Positions 34,903 through 43,559 of a stretch of DNA of 64,000 nucleotides are shown here, piece after piece. Source of the stretch: Heminiphilus faecis (GTDB lineage: Bacteria; Bacteroidota; Bacteroidia; Bacteroidales; Muribaculaceae). Made by a program: the position numbers and the translations under genes. Every line of letters begins with the position of its first letter. Positions within the stretch are counted from its first letter, which is position 1. The notes below the pieces were generated by a model. That model ran no database searches, was not told where the DNA came from, and worked only from the letters and a program-made list of their open reading frames with translations. Location: contig NZ_VSMC01000010.1 of NCBI RefSeq assembly GCF_008728965.1, positions 1-64,000 on the forward strand. Reading direction: 5' to 3'.

Positions 34903-35829
34903 TTATTTATGGCGGGAATTCGCTTTTCGTGAACCGAAACGGTCGCTAAGCCATACTCCCGCCAAAATCAAGGCACAACCGGTATAGCCTATTATCGACA
35001 CCTTCTCGCCCAAAAACAGAGCCGACGCAACAAGAGTGACTATCGGCTGAAAATACAGGTAATTATTGGCTTTAACCGCTCCAAGTCCTTTATTTGACCA
35101 TGCCCATATAATAAATGCAAGCATCGAACAGAATACTCCGAGGAACAAGAAGTTAGGCCATACCTCCGGCTTCATCAGGACAGAGAAAGATGTCTGTTCG
35201 GGCTGAAACCATAAGAACGGCAACGCAGTAAGCATACCATAAAAAAATGTCTTACGCGAAATAAACATCACTGTATAAAACGCATTAAGTTTTCTAAGCA
35301 CAAGCGAATATACAGCCCACGACACCGCTGCTGCAAGCGAAAGCAAGTCACCGAGCGGTTTGACATCAAGTACGAAACTGCTGTTGAATATGACAAAACC
35401 GACTCCTGTCAGAGCTATAAAAGAACCTATCAAAATACCTTTGGTAGGTTTTTCGCTTTTATAAACCGCCCCCACCAACAATGTAGTAATAAGAGGGGCA
35501 AGAGTGACGATAAGCGATACATTTGACACAAGCGTATATTCGAGAGCCGTATTTTCAGCAATGAAATAAAGCGAGCCGGCACACAGCCCACAGGCCACAA
35601 AAAGAAGTTCATCACGTAACGAATTGGAGAGTATGCGCTTATGACAAACAGCAAGTACAAGAATATAAGCAAGCAGCGTACGGTATATATATACTTCAGT
35701 AGGCTGCAACCCGTTGTCAAGCAATACCTTTGTGGATACAAACGATATGCCCCACGCCACAATCGTAAGGATTGCGCCCAAATGAAACCAGAACATGCGG
35801 CTACGCCCTATATGTGACAAATAACTCAT
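34903..35829 (-). CDS. EamA/DMT-family transporter
   Basis: The 308-residue protein has about ten hydrophobic segments arranged as two EamA repeats, with GISFVSTKVLLDNGL near the N-terminus and GVWLSDRFG near the end, as in RhaT/YdcZ/EamA-type drug/metabolite transporters. It sits in the cytoplasmic membrane. Substrate is unknown. It ends 2 bp from the convergent AlkD-like gene. A -7 element TAAGTTTG (minus) lies 25 bp upstream. Confidence 0.9.
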   Translation of the reverse strand: MSYLSHIGRSRMFWFHLGAILTIVAWGISFVSTKVLLDNGLQPTEVYIYRTLLAYILVLAVCHKRILSNSLRDELLFVACGLCAGSLYFIAENTALEYTLVSNVSLIVTLAPLITTLLVGAVYKSEKPTKGILIGSFIALTGVGFVIFNSSFVLDVKPLGDLLSLAAAVSWAVYSLVLRKLNAFYTVMFISRKTFFYGMLTALPFLWFQPEQTSFSVLMKPEVWPNFLFLGVFCSMLAFIIWAWSNKGLGAVKANNYLYFQPIVTLVASALFLGEKVSIIGYTGCALILAGVWLSDRFGSRKANSRHK

Positions 35830-35853
35830 TTTCCATGCAATTCAAATAATATG

Positions 35854-35861
35854 CAAACTTA
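35854..35861 (-). promoter_or_regulatory. -7 element for the DMT transporter
   Basis: On the minus strand this reads TAAGTTTG, a full TAnnTTTG match 25 bp before the transporter start. Confidence 0.5.
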
Positions 35862-35955
35862 GCTAAAAATCCCCACAAGACGAAAACAATTAACCGATTT
35901 ATCTTGTATTTAAAGGTAAAGAGAAAATAATATCGCATGTATTTGATAATATTGT

Positions 35956-35963
35956 TATCTTTG
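35956..35963 (+). promoter_or_regulatory. -7 element for the OmpA-type gene
   Basis: TATCTTTG matches TAnnTTTG and lies 38 bp upstream of the OmpA-family lipoprotein gene. No good -33 is seen at normal spacing. Confidence 0.5.
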
Positions 35964-36001
35964 CAATCGCGGATATATTAACTTAATTTTAACACGTAAT
36001 T

Positions 36002-36700
36002 ATGAGACTTCTAAAAATCACAGGAGCAGCCCTTTTGTCGGCATGTATGCTCCTTTCATCGGGATGTAATTCGATGACAAATACCGGTAAAGGCGCCTTG
36101 ATAGGAGGCGGAGGAGGCGCGGCTGTAGGCGCCGGTTTAGGTGCTTTAATCGGAGGCGGCAAGGGCGCAGGTATAGGAAGCGCCATCGGTGCGGCCGTAG
36201 GTGCAGGAGCAGGTGCTCTTATAGGTAAAAAGATGGACAAACAACAGCAACAGCTTGAAGCATCATTGCCTGATGCAACAGTTGAACAGACCACCGATCA
36301 AAACGGTCTTCAAGCGATAAAAGTAACATTTGAAGGCGGTATTCTCTTTCCCACCGGCAAGTACACACTCAACACACAGGCCCGTCAGGACTTGAGCCAG
36401 TTTGCAGTATCGCTGAAGCAGAACCCGCTGACCGATGTTCAAATCCTCGGATTCACAGACAACACAGGTTCATATGCGGTAAACGAAAAATTATCCAATG
36501 AACGAGCATCGGCAGTGCTAACCTATCTTGTAAACTCAGGAGTAAGCCCTACCCGCCTTACCGCCAAAGGCATACCTATGGCCGATTATGTAGCGTCAAA
36601 TGAAACAGCAGCCGGGCGTGCTCAAAACCGCCGTGTGGAAATATACATTACCGCCAGTCCTCAGATGGTACAGGAGGCAGAAAACGGCACATTGAATTAA
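36002..36700 (+). CDS. OmpA-family lipoprotein with glycine zipper
   Basis: The 232-residue lipoprotein has a signal peptide with lipobox (SSGC, Cys22). A Gly/Ala-rich glycine-zipper segment follows (about 30-75; GALIGGGGGAAVGAGLGALIGG), then an OmpA-like peptidoglycan-binding domain in the C-terminal half (LGFTDNTGSYAVNEKLSNERA, with NRRVEIYI). It should tether the outer membrane to the cell wall. It is a single gene closed by a strong terminator. Confidence 0.92.
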   Translation: MRLLKITGAALLSACMLLSSGCNSMTNTGKGALIGGGGGAAVGAGLGALIGGGKGAGIGSAIGAAVGAGAGALIGKKMDKQQQQLEASLPDATVEQTTDQNGLQAIKVTFEGGILFPTGKYTLNTQARQDLSQFAVSLKQNPLTDVQILGFTDNTGSYAVNEKLSNERASAVLTYLVNSGVSPTRLTAKGIPMADYVASNETAAGRAQNRRVEIYITASPQMVQEAENGTLN

Positions 36701-36719
36701 TGTCATTATAACCCATCAG

Positions 36720-36758
36720 AATAACGGGCACCGCCACTTGGCAGTGTCCGTTATTTTT
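36720..36758 (+). terminator. Intrinsic terminator after OmpA-type gene
   Basis: ATAACGGGCAC (36721-36731) pairs with GTGTCCGTTAT (36744-36754) through one G-T wobble, with further pairing toward the loop, followed by TTTTATT. Confidence 0.8.
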
Positions 36759-36831
36759 ATTAATTACAAACCAATAGCCGGAGTATACACATTTTTTATA
36801 TGCAAGTAGATGTAAATCGGCAAATTCTATG

Positions 36832-36839
36832 TAAATTTG
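36832..36839 (+). promoter_or_regulatory. -7 element for LysM gene
   Basis: TAAATTTG matches TAnnTTTG and lies 25 bp upstream of the LysM gene start. No convincing -33 is seen. Confidence 0.5.
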
Positions 36840-36864
36840 TAGCGTTAATCCGTAATAGACAGAT

Positions 36865-38709
36865 ATGGAATTAAAATATAAACCACTCCGGTTTTTATAC
36901 CGCTCCGTCGCAACTTTAGTTGTGATTTCAGCCTCATTATCAGCCAGTATCAACATTTTTGGAGCTGGCTTACCCACCAAAACCATAAACGGAAAAGAAT
37001 ACTTTTACCGCGAAGTAAAGTCGAAAGAAACCATATATGGTATAACGAAAGAACTTGGCATAACCAAAGCCGACATAATAAGATACAATCCTTCGGTTGC
37101 CGACGGTCTGCGCGCCGGTATGACATTATATTTCCCGGTAGATGAGATGCCCGATCTTGGTGATTCATCTAAAAACACAGGTTCGGTAGGTCAACCTGAA
37201 GATACCGATAACACTGACAAGCCGGCAAGAAGCAGAAAAAATGACAAAGTGCATCTCGTAGAAAAAGGAGAGACTGTATACGGTATAAGCAAGCATTACG
37301 GTATAACCCAAAATGAACTTATTGAAGCCAATCCACAAATCAAAACCGGTCTTAAACGCGGTACAATTCTACATATACCGTCATCATCAGATAATACAGA
37401 CGAAACAGAGGACAGATATGCAGAGCCTGAAGAAAAGGCGGATGTACCAAATGACGACATTACAGAATACACTACGGAACCGTATGATGAGCCCGAAACG
37501 CCAACGGTCAGCCACACACCTGAATCACAGCAAAAACCGGAAGAAGACGACAACACAGACGCTGATAATGATGAATCTTTGCTGTCTTTGCTCAATCCCG
37601 AAGCTTCTGACTCTACAGAAACAGTGTCAGCAAAAGAGGCAACGGAAGTTGTAGTTATTTTACCGTTCATGCTCGGTCAGACCTCGCCTGACAAGCAGGC
37701 ACAGTTGTATACAGAATTTTACAAAGGTCTGCTTGTAGCGGCCGACAGCCTGCGCGACAGCAAGCGCCATATAATAATCCGGGCCTATGACTCGTCCAAT
37801 AATACCGACAGCGTAAAGGCAATACTTACGCGTCCTGAAATGACAAAAGCCGATATAATAATAACTCCCGACAATGACGAGCAACTAAATCTAATAGCGG
37901 ATTATGCCACTTTACATGACGCAAAAGTGCTTAATATATTTGCCGTCAAAGGCACCCAATATCTTACAAATCCCAACATACTGCAGGCCAATATACCACA
38001 CTCGTCAATGTACGAGCAAGCTATCAACGAGTTCATGAACCGCAAAGGCGATTATATACCAGTATTTCTGTCTGCTCTCGGAGGCAAGACCGATAAAGCT
38101 GAATTTTGCCAGATGCTGCGCAAACGACTCGATGAAGACGAACAAAAGTATGTCGATATAAGCTATAACAGCTATCTAAAGGCTTCAGACCTTGAGAAAC
38201 TCAATACTTCGTCATCATATATATTTATCCCAGAATCGGCTACCTCATCAGAATTCAGCCATATTATAAGCGCACTCAAAAACTACCGTGAAGCATTGGA
38301 CGACTACAGCCTTGTAAGAATGTTCGGCTATCCGGAATGGATTACGTTCAGAGGTGACGCACTCGACAATCTGCACCTGATGAACGCCACTGTCTACTCG
38401 CGCTTCTTTAATGACAACGACAGCTACCGTAGCAAACAATTTACCGAACTTTACGTAAACCGCTACGGCACTCCGCTCATGTCAGCTGTCCCCGTACAGG
38501 GCATGCTTGGCTTCGACACCGGCTTCTATCTTATAAAAGCCATAAACCGAAACTGTGAGAATGTCGGTGAGCCCAACTACTTCTATGACGGCATACAGAG
38601 CGGCTTCCACTTTACCGGTCCGGAAAATGTGGCAGGAAAAGTAAATGACGCCCTATACTTCATAAATTACCGTCCGTCAGGTATAACAGAAAAACAGGCC
38701 ATACAATGA
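36865..38709 (+). CDS. LysM/periplasmic-binding-like fusion protein
   Basis: The 614-residue protein has a hydrophobic N-terminal export segment (about 11-33). Two LysM peptidoglycan-binding repeats follow (about 50-92, YREVKSKETIYGITKEL; and 127-172, HLVEKGETVYGISKHY). A long acidic, low-complexity linker (about 173-265) leads to a C-terminal region resembling a type 1 periplasmic binding/ABC substrate-binding fold (VVVILPFMLGQ, then ADIIITPDNDEQ). This suggests a cell-wall-anchored periplasmic protein. A ligand is not predictable. Its stop overlaps the next gene by 4 bp (ATGA), so they probably act together. Confidence 0.85.
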   Translation: MELKYKPLRFLYRSVATLVVISASLSASINIFGAGLPTKTINGKEYFYREVKSKETIYGITKELGITKADIIRYNPSVADGLRAGMTLYFPVDEMPDLGDSSKNTGSVGQPEDTDNTDKPARSRKNDKVHLVEKGETVYGISKHYGITQNELIEANPQIKTGLKRGTILHIPSSSDNTDETEDRYAEPEEKADVPNDDITEYTTEPYDEPETPTVSHTPESQQKPEEDDNTDADNDESLLSLLNPEASDSTETVSAKEATEVVVILPFMLGQTSPDKQAQLYTEFYKGLLVAADSLRDSKRHIIIRAYDSSNNTDSVKAILTRPEMTKADIIITPDNDEQLNLIADYATLHDAKVLNIFAVKGTQYLTNPNILQANIPHSSMYEQAINEFMNRKGDYIPVFLSALGGKTDKAEFCQMLRKRLDEDEQKYVDISYNSYLKASDLEKLNTSSSYIFIPESATSSEFSHIISALKNYREALDDYSLVRMFGYPEWITFRGDALDNLHLMNATVYSRFFNDNDSYRSKQFTELYVNRYGTPLMSAVPVQGMLGFDTGFYLIKAINRNCENVGEPNYFYDGIQSGFHFTGPENVAGKVNDALYFINYRPSGITEKQAIQ

Positions 38710-39389
38710 AACGAACCATAACCGCAATAGCATTTTCTCTTATACTTGGGATTATAACATGTGCGGCACAAGCCCACTACACATCCAAGATATCGATTGG
38801 CGGAAAAGCCGGTATAACATTATCGCAGATGTCGTTTACACCAAGTGTAAAGCAGTCGTTTGTCATGGGTGAAACCGCCGGTATAACTTTTAAATACTGG
38901 GAAGAAAAAATATTCGGACTCATAGCGGAAGTAAACTTCGAACAACGCGGATGGAAAGAGGATTTTGAAGAAGCCCCATACTCTTTCGAACGCAAGCTGG
39001 ACTATATACAGATACCGCTGCTTACCACTATATTTTTTGGCAACAAGAAAGTGAAAGGCTTCATTAATCTCGGTCCGGAGGTGGGTTTTCTTGTAGGCAC
39101 AAGCTACTCCGCCAATTTCGACGTCAACAACATAGGCGCTCTGCCCGACTTTCCCGACAACCGCATGACCGACCAGCTCACAATGGAGCCGACCAACAAA
39201 TTTGATTACGGCATATCGGGTGGTGCTGGTATCGAGTTCGCGCTTAAACGCCGTCACCTGATCAATCTTGAGGCACGCTACTACTTCGGTATCGGAAACA
39301 TATTCCCCGACGATCGTCGCGACACTTTCTCTGCATCACGGGGTATGTCTATCATGGTCACCCTCGGATACTCCTACCGTCTTAAATAA
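38706..39389 (+). CDS. Outer-membrane beta-barrel protein (PorT-like fold)
   Basis: The 227-residue product has a signal peptide (1-23) and a beta-strand pattern typical of the outer-membrane porin-like family in Bacteroidota (IGGKAGITLSQM, EVNFEQRGWKE, YFGIGNIF), ending TLGYSYRLK. PorT of the type IX system has this fold, but the sequence does not prove that identity. It is translationally coupled to the LysM/binding-protein gene by ATGA. Confidence 0.8.
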   Translation: MKRTITAIAFSLILGIITCAAQAHYTSKISIGGKAGITLSQMSFTPSVKQSFVMGETAGITFKYWEEKIFGLIAEVNFEQRGWKEDFEEAPYSFERKLDYIQIPLLTTIFFGNKKVKGFINLGPEVGFLVGTSYSANFDVNNIGALPDFPDNRMTDQLTMEPTNKFDYGISGGAGIEFALKRRHLINLEARYYFGIGNIFPDDRRDTFSASRGMSIMVTLGYSYRLK

Positions 39390-39398
39390 GGCGGCTTG

Positions 39399-40436
39399 TC
39401 ACAGACGGCCTTGAGCGGTCAGTATCCGAAAAATCAGATCATGCAGAATATCATAAGGGTCCATGCGTGATTTCACACCCTTGCTACGACAGTCGGCTTC
39501 TCTTATAGCATGAATGATTTCAATCAGTTTCCATGCATTGTAGCTGCGTAATCCCTCTTTATAATCCGACGGCAACCAAGTGCCCTTGCGCCCTATGGCG
39601 GCACACAACCCGGCATCGCTCTTATCGGGACTATATAACATTACCAGAAGATTCGAGAAATAATTCCATATTGTAGGAATGGTGACCATAACGGGATTTT
39701 TTTTAGGATCACGGCAAAAATGATTTACTATAGTAAAAGCCCGTCTGGCATCTTTCAGCGCCAACGCATTGACTAATTCAAAGTTATTGTAGTCCTTGCT
39801 GACTCCGATATGCTTTTCTATCACCTCAGGAGTTATGGTAGCTCCGGAAGAAAGCGCTACCGCAAGTTTGTCGACTTCATTATAGATTCTTGACAAATCG
39901 GCACCTATATAATCACGAAGCATGGCAAGCCCTTTTTGCTCTATATTAAGTCCTTTGGATTTTATATACTTGCTTATAGTGGGTGCTACTGCCGATTCTT
40001 TAAGCGGAACGGAGTCAAATATGACACCTCCGTTAGCCCCAATCTGTTTAAGCAGATCTTTGGCCTTGCATTTTTCTCCACGGCAAGCAATGACAAGTAT
40101 GGTAGAAGCAGTGCTTGACGACACATACAGATGCAGTCGATTAAGTTGCGCCGCCGGCACAGCCTGCGCCTCCTTAACAAGAACTACCTGCCGGTCTGAC
40201 ATCATCGGATATCGGCGGCAGGCATCCATAATCGTATCGGGAGTCGTTTCCGGCGCATAGAACGTATACAGATTGAAGTCCCGGTCAGCCTCCGGCACCA
40301 TGGCTTCAAAACGCTTCAGCAGTTCATCAATATAATATCCTTCCTCACCATGTAGCAGATAGACCGGAGCGGTATTGCGAGAATTAATTTGCAATACAAT
40401 TGAATCAAAGTCGGAAGTGGTTGCGGATTGTGCCAT
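39399..40436 (-). CDS. holA: DNA polymerase III subunit delta
   Basis: HolA (delta) opens the sliding clamp within the clamp loader. The 345-residue protein has the N-terminal AAA-like domain (VYLLHGEEGYYIDELLKRF), the central DYIGADLSRIYNEVDKLAV segment and the C-terminal collar domain, all typical of the family. It lies 9 bp from the convergent OMP gene and 71 bp from the divergent HsdR-N-like gene. Confidence 0.93.
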   Translation of the reverse strand: MAQSATTSDFDSIVLQINSRNTAPVYLLHGEEGYYIDELLKRFEAMVPEADRDFNLYTFYAPETTPDTIMDACRRYPMMSDRQVVLVKEAQAVPAAQLNRLHLYVSSSTASTILVIACRGEKCKAKDLLKQIGANGGVIFDSVPLKESAVAPTISKYIKSKGLNIEQKGLAMLRDYIGADLSRIYNEVDKLAVALSSGATITPEVIEKHIGVSKDYNNFELVNALALKDARRAFTIVNHFCRDPKKNPVMVTIPTIWNYFSNLLVMLYSPDKSDAGLCAAIGRKGTWLPSDYKEGLRSYNAWKLIEIIHAIREADCRSKGVKSRMDPYDILHDLIFRILTAQGRL

Positions 40437-40507
40437 GGCGCATGAACGTTATCGAGATATTTTTTGTAAATTTACGGAAATTTTCAACGCAACGCAAATA
40501 TAGATAC

Positions 40508-40960
40508 ATGCAATTAAACCTGCCGCATTATGAAGTGGCCCTGCAACGCGGAGCCTCCGGAATCAAGATATTTGACCGTCTGCGCAACAAATATGTGGCT
40601 CTTACCCCGGAGGAATGGGTAAGACAGCATTTTATCGAATTCCTTATAAAAGACCGAGGTTTTCCTCCATCGCTTATGGGCAATGAAGTGGGGCTGACGC
40701 TAAACGGGACCCAACGCCGATGCGACAGCGTGCTGTTCAATGCAAAAGGCGAAGCGGTAGCCATCATAGAATATAAAGCGCCGACAGTAACTTTAAGCCA
40801 AAAGACATTTGATCAGATAGCACGCTATAGCATGGTACTTAACGCACCCTACCTTATCGTGTCAAACGGAATGGTCCATTATTGCTGCGAAATAGATTAC
40901 AGCAATCACTCATACCGTTTTCTTAAGGAAATACCTTTTTATCGGGATTTAAAGAAATAG
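40508..40960 (+). CDS. Orphan HsdR N-terminal (PD-(D/E)xK) nuclease-like protein
   Basis: The 150-residue protein (start MQLNLPHYE) matches the type I restriction enzyme HsdR N-terminal domain (HSDR_N_2) and nothing else. The nuclease motif is visible: Asp in RCDSVLF, then ExK in IIEYKAP, with a downstream FDQIARYSMVL helix. There is no ATPase domain, hsdM or hsdS gene nearby, so it is not a normal restriction subunit. It is next to holA. Its 3' end overlaps the convergent OMP gene by 22 bp. The open frame extends 36 codons upstream, into holA on the other strand. Confidence 0.85.
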   Translation: MQLNLPHYEVALQRGASGIKIFDRLRNKYVALTPEEWVRQHFIEFLIKDRGFPPSLMGNEVGLTLNGTQRRCDSVLFNAKGEAVAIIEYKAPTVTLSQKTFDQIARYSMVLNAPYLIVSNGMVHYCCEIDYSNHSYRFLKEIPFYRDLKK

Positions 40961-41565
40961 ACCACACGCACGTTCCATGTGCGGTTTTTGGAGTTAAAAT
41001 CATCAAGCAGTTTTGTGCTTGCAGCAGTCATAAGGCCCCAAGTGTAGCTGCCTGACACCTGCCAGTCACGATATATTTCCACACCGAAACCGGCTGTAAG
41101 GCCTACATCACCGAAAGGATAGTCCAATGCCTTTATATCGCTGTGAGCCGCCAATATAGAGAATGTAGGACCTCCGAATACAAAAGGAGCCACATAATCC
41201 TCAAGACCATTCATGCGAGTCCACTTAAACCGTAAATTCACAGGTACCTCAATATAGTGAAGGTAACAACGTTCCTTACCGTAACCCTGCGAAGCCCACA
41301 CTTCACGTTCGCCGAGATTGAGTGTGGCACCACGCTGCTGGTAAAATATACCGGCATCAACTCCAAATCCAATCCCCGGAAACATAAGCTCGGTAGCAAG
41401 ACCGGCCGAAAACCCGACATTGCTATCAACGTTAAACAGCTTCTGATTAAACTTCATAGTAGTTATGTCCATACCCAACATAGGGCCGTAACGAAACTGC
41501 GCCGAAGCATTTACTGTAGTTATAATGGCTGCCACAACAGCGAGGCTGAGGATATACTTTCTCAT
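40939..41565 (-). CDS. Outer-membrane beta-barrel protein (PorT-like)
   Basis: The 208-residue protein has a signal peptide starting at MRKYILSLAVVAA and ending near NASA. The mature part has the porin-like barrel pattern, including FRYGPMLGMDIT and GFSAGLATELMFPG, and ends VRVVYFFKSR. The start I chose drops eight atypical upstream codons. The specific role is unknown. It overlaps the HsdR-N-like gene by 22 bp. Confidence 0.78.
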   Translation of the reverse strand: MRKYILSLAVVAAIITTVNASAQFRYGPMLGMDITTMKFNQKLFNVDSNVGFSAGLATELMFPGIGFGVDAGIFYQQRGATLNLGEREVWASQGYGKERCYLHYIEVPVNLRFKWTRMNGLEDYVAPFVFGGPTFSILAAHSDIKALDYPFGDVGLTAGFGVEIYRDWQVSGSYTWGLMTAASTKLLDDFNSKNRTWNVRVVYFFKSR

Positions 41566-41609
41566 TGTCTTTATATTATTTTCCCACAAAGGTAATAAAT
41601 GTCAAGAAG

Positions 41610-43472
41610 CTATGCAAATAGACGCACTATGTCATCAAATGCAATTATGCTCATCACCGTCTTGCCGTCAGGAGTATATCCCGGCGCAGACAACTTGAAC
41701 AGGTCACTAAGCAGATGCTCCATCTCGGCATCGGTAAGCTGAGCCCCGGGCTTTATGGCCGCGGCACGGGCCATAGACAACGCTATACGATTGCGAAGGC
41801 TTTCACCAAGCTCTTCTCCGGTCTCTGTCACACAATCCACCATTGAAAGCAGTATCTCGTGAGGGTTCACACTATCAAGCACCGACGGCAAACCGTTGAC
41901 AGACCAGCTTGTTCCCCCAAGAAAAGCCACATCAAAGCCGAGAGACACAAGTTCGTCAGAAATACTCTCCATGACCGAACTCTGCGAAGGCGACAACTCC
42001 ACCACCTCAGGAAATATAATGCGCTGAGTCGCGAGAGCATCAAGACGGGCCAAATCGAGATAGCGGTCATAAAGTATTCTTACATGAGCACGATGCTGGT
42101 CCACAACCATAAGTCCGTTTTTTGACGGCGCAAGTATATAACGTCCTTTCAATTGCATACTTCCGGGCAATGAATTATCAAAATCGCCCGAAAAGTCAGG
42201 ATCCGGCATATCTTCAGGCAACTCCTCGGAAGGGAAAGCGTCAATAGCACTTTCACTTATTCCGGCGTAAGACTCATCGCGGTTTCTGGCAAAGTCTTCA
42301 TACAGTTTTTCCCAATCGGTATGCACAGACCGAGAAACAGAAGACTCCTTCTTACCAGATGGCGCGGTGTCAAACGGATTATAGGATGTGTCAAGATCAA
42401 GACCATGTGAAGCATGGGCATCAGGATTGAAAGCCGGTATATCGGGAGCATTCTCCATATCAAACTCTATCGAAGGCATGACATTGAACTTACTAAGCCC
42501 TTCCTTTACAGCTGCCACAAGAATTTTCCATATAGGCTGCTCGTCTTCAAACTTTATCTCGTTTTTGGTAGGATGTATATTCACATCTATCGACTCCGGA
42601 TCAACCGTAAAATTAAGGAAATAGCTCGGTTGCTCGTCTGCAGGAATAAGCTGCTCATAACAATGAAGTACTGCCTTATGGAAGTAAGGATGACGCATAT
42701 TGCGACCGTTTACAGTCAGGTACTGTAACGCCCCGCGTTTACGGGCATTCTCCGGACGACTGACAAATCCTTGTATTCTCACAAGCGACGTATCAGTCTC
42801 TATAGGCACGAGCTGGCGGTCCATAGCCTTGCCGAACAGATCGATTATACGCTGTTTAAATGAACTGCCGAGCAGTTTATGTATAATCGTTCCGTTATTA
42901 GTCAACTCAAACTCTATGTGCGGGTTCACAAGAGCCATGCGTTCAAACTCGCGCAATATATGGTTCATCTCCACTTGATCGCTTTTCAGAAACTTACGAC
43001 GGGCGGGAACATTGTAAAACAAGTTTTTAACCATAAAATTGCATCCATGCACACAACTCTCAGGCTCTTGACTCAGCACTCTTGATCCCTCGATGACTAT
43101 ACATGTACCCATCATGTCATCCTTACGCATAGTGCGCAACTCAACCTGCGACACAGCGCTTATCGACGCCAGAGCCTCACCGCGGAATCCCATAGTATGA
43201 AGGGCAAACAAGTCGGTAGCTTCTGTAATCTTGGAAGTCGAATGACGCTCAAATGCCATACGCGCATCGGTAGGCGACATGCCACAACCGTTGTCGACCA
43301 CCTGAATCAACGTGCGGCCGGCATCCTTTATATATATTTTGATTATCGACGCTCCGGCATCAACGGCATTTTCGACAAGTTCCTTTATTACCGCAGCCGG
43401 ACGTTGTATCACCTCTCCGGCAGCAATCTGATTAGCTACCGAATCAGGCAATAATTTTATGACATCGCTCAT
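41610..43472 (-). CDS. mutL: DNA mismatch repair protein MutL
   Basis: MutL couples MutS mismatch recognition to strand processing. The 620-residue protein has the GHKL ATPase with ELVENAVDAGAS, VDNGCGM and GFRGEALASIS, then a linker (about 335-430), then the C-terminal dimerisation domain. The C-terminal endonuclease motif DQHA(X)2E(X)4E is not intact: the sequence is DQHRAHVRILYD from Asp458, with Val and Asp in place of the two Glu. A -7 element TAAATTTG lies 26 bp upstream. The next gene, a glycosyltransferase, is on the same strand. Confidence 0.95.
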   Translation of the reverse strand: MSDVIKLLPDSVANQIAAGEVIQRPAAVIKELVENAVDAGASIIKIYIKDAGRTLIQVVDNGCGMSPTDARMAFERHSTSKITEATDLFALHTMGFRGEALASISAVSQVELRTMRKDDMMGTCIVIEGSRVLSQEPESCVHGCNFMVKNLFYNVPARRKFLKSDQVEMNHILREFERMALVNPHIEFELTNNGTIIHKLLGSSFKQRIIDLFGKAMDRQLVPIETDTSLVRIQGFVSRPENARKRGALQYLTVNGRNMRHPYFHKAVLHCYEQLIPADEQPSYFLNFTVDPESIDVNIHPTKNEIKFEDEQPIWKILVAAVKEGLSKFNVMPSIEFDMENAPDIPAFNPDAHASHGLDLDTSYNPFDTAPSGKKESSVSRSVHTDWEKLYEDFARNRDESYAGISESAIDAFPSEELPEDMPDPDFSGDFDNSLPGSMQLKGRYILAPSKNGLMVVDQHRAHVRILYDRYLDLARLDALATQRIIFPEVVELSPSQSSVMESISDELVSLGFDVAFLGGTSWSVNGLPSVLDSVNPHEILLSMVDCVTETGEELGESLRNRIALSMARAAAIKPGAQLTDAEMEHLLSDLFKLSAPGYTPDGKTVMSIIAFDDIVRLFA

Positions 43473-43498
43473 ATATGTTTACTATTGTGTATTTTATG

Positions 43499-43506
43499 CA
43501 AATTTA
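43499..43506 (-). promoter_or_regulatory. -7 element for mutL
   Basis: On the minus strand this reads TAAATTTG, a full TAnnTTTG match, 26 bp upstream of the mutL start. Confidence 0.5.
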
Positions 43507-43559
43507 CTATTGTTTTACGGCATATGTGCACTAAGGTACGTTAATTTATCAACGAGTTA

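Noticed and set aside
34903-35829. Possible link between the DMT transporter and thiamine uptake
   Set aside because: It is convergent with the thi operon and has its own -7 element and no TPP element, so the position alone does not support a thiamine role.
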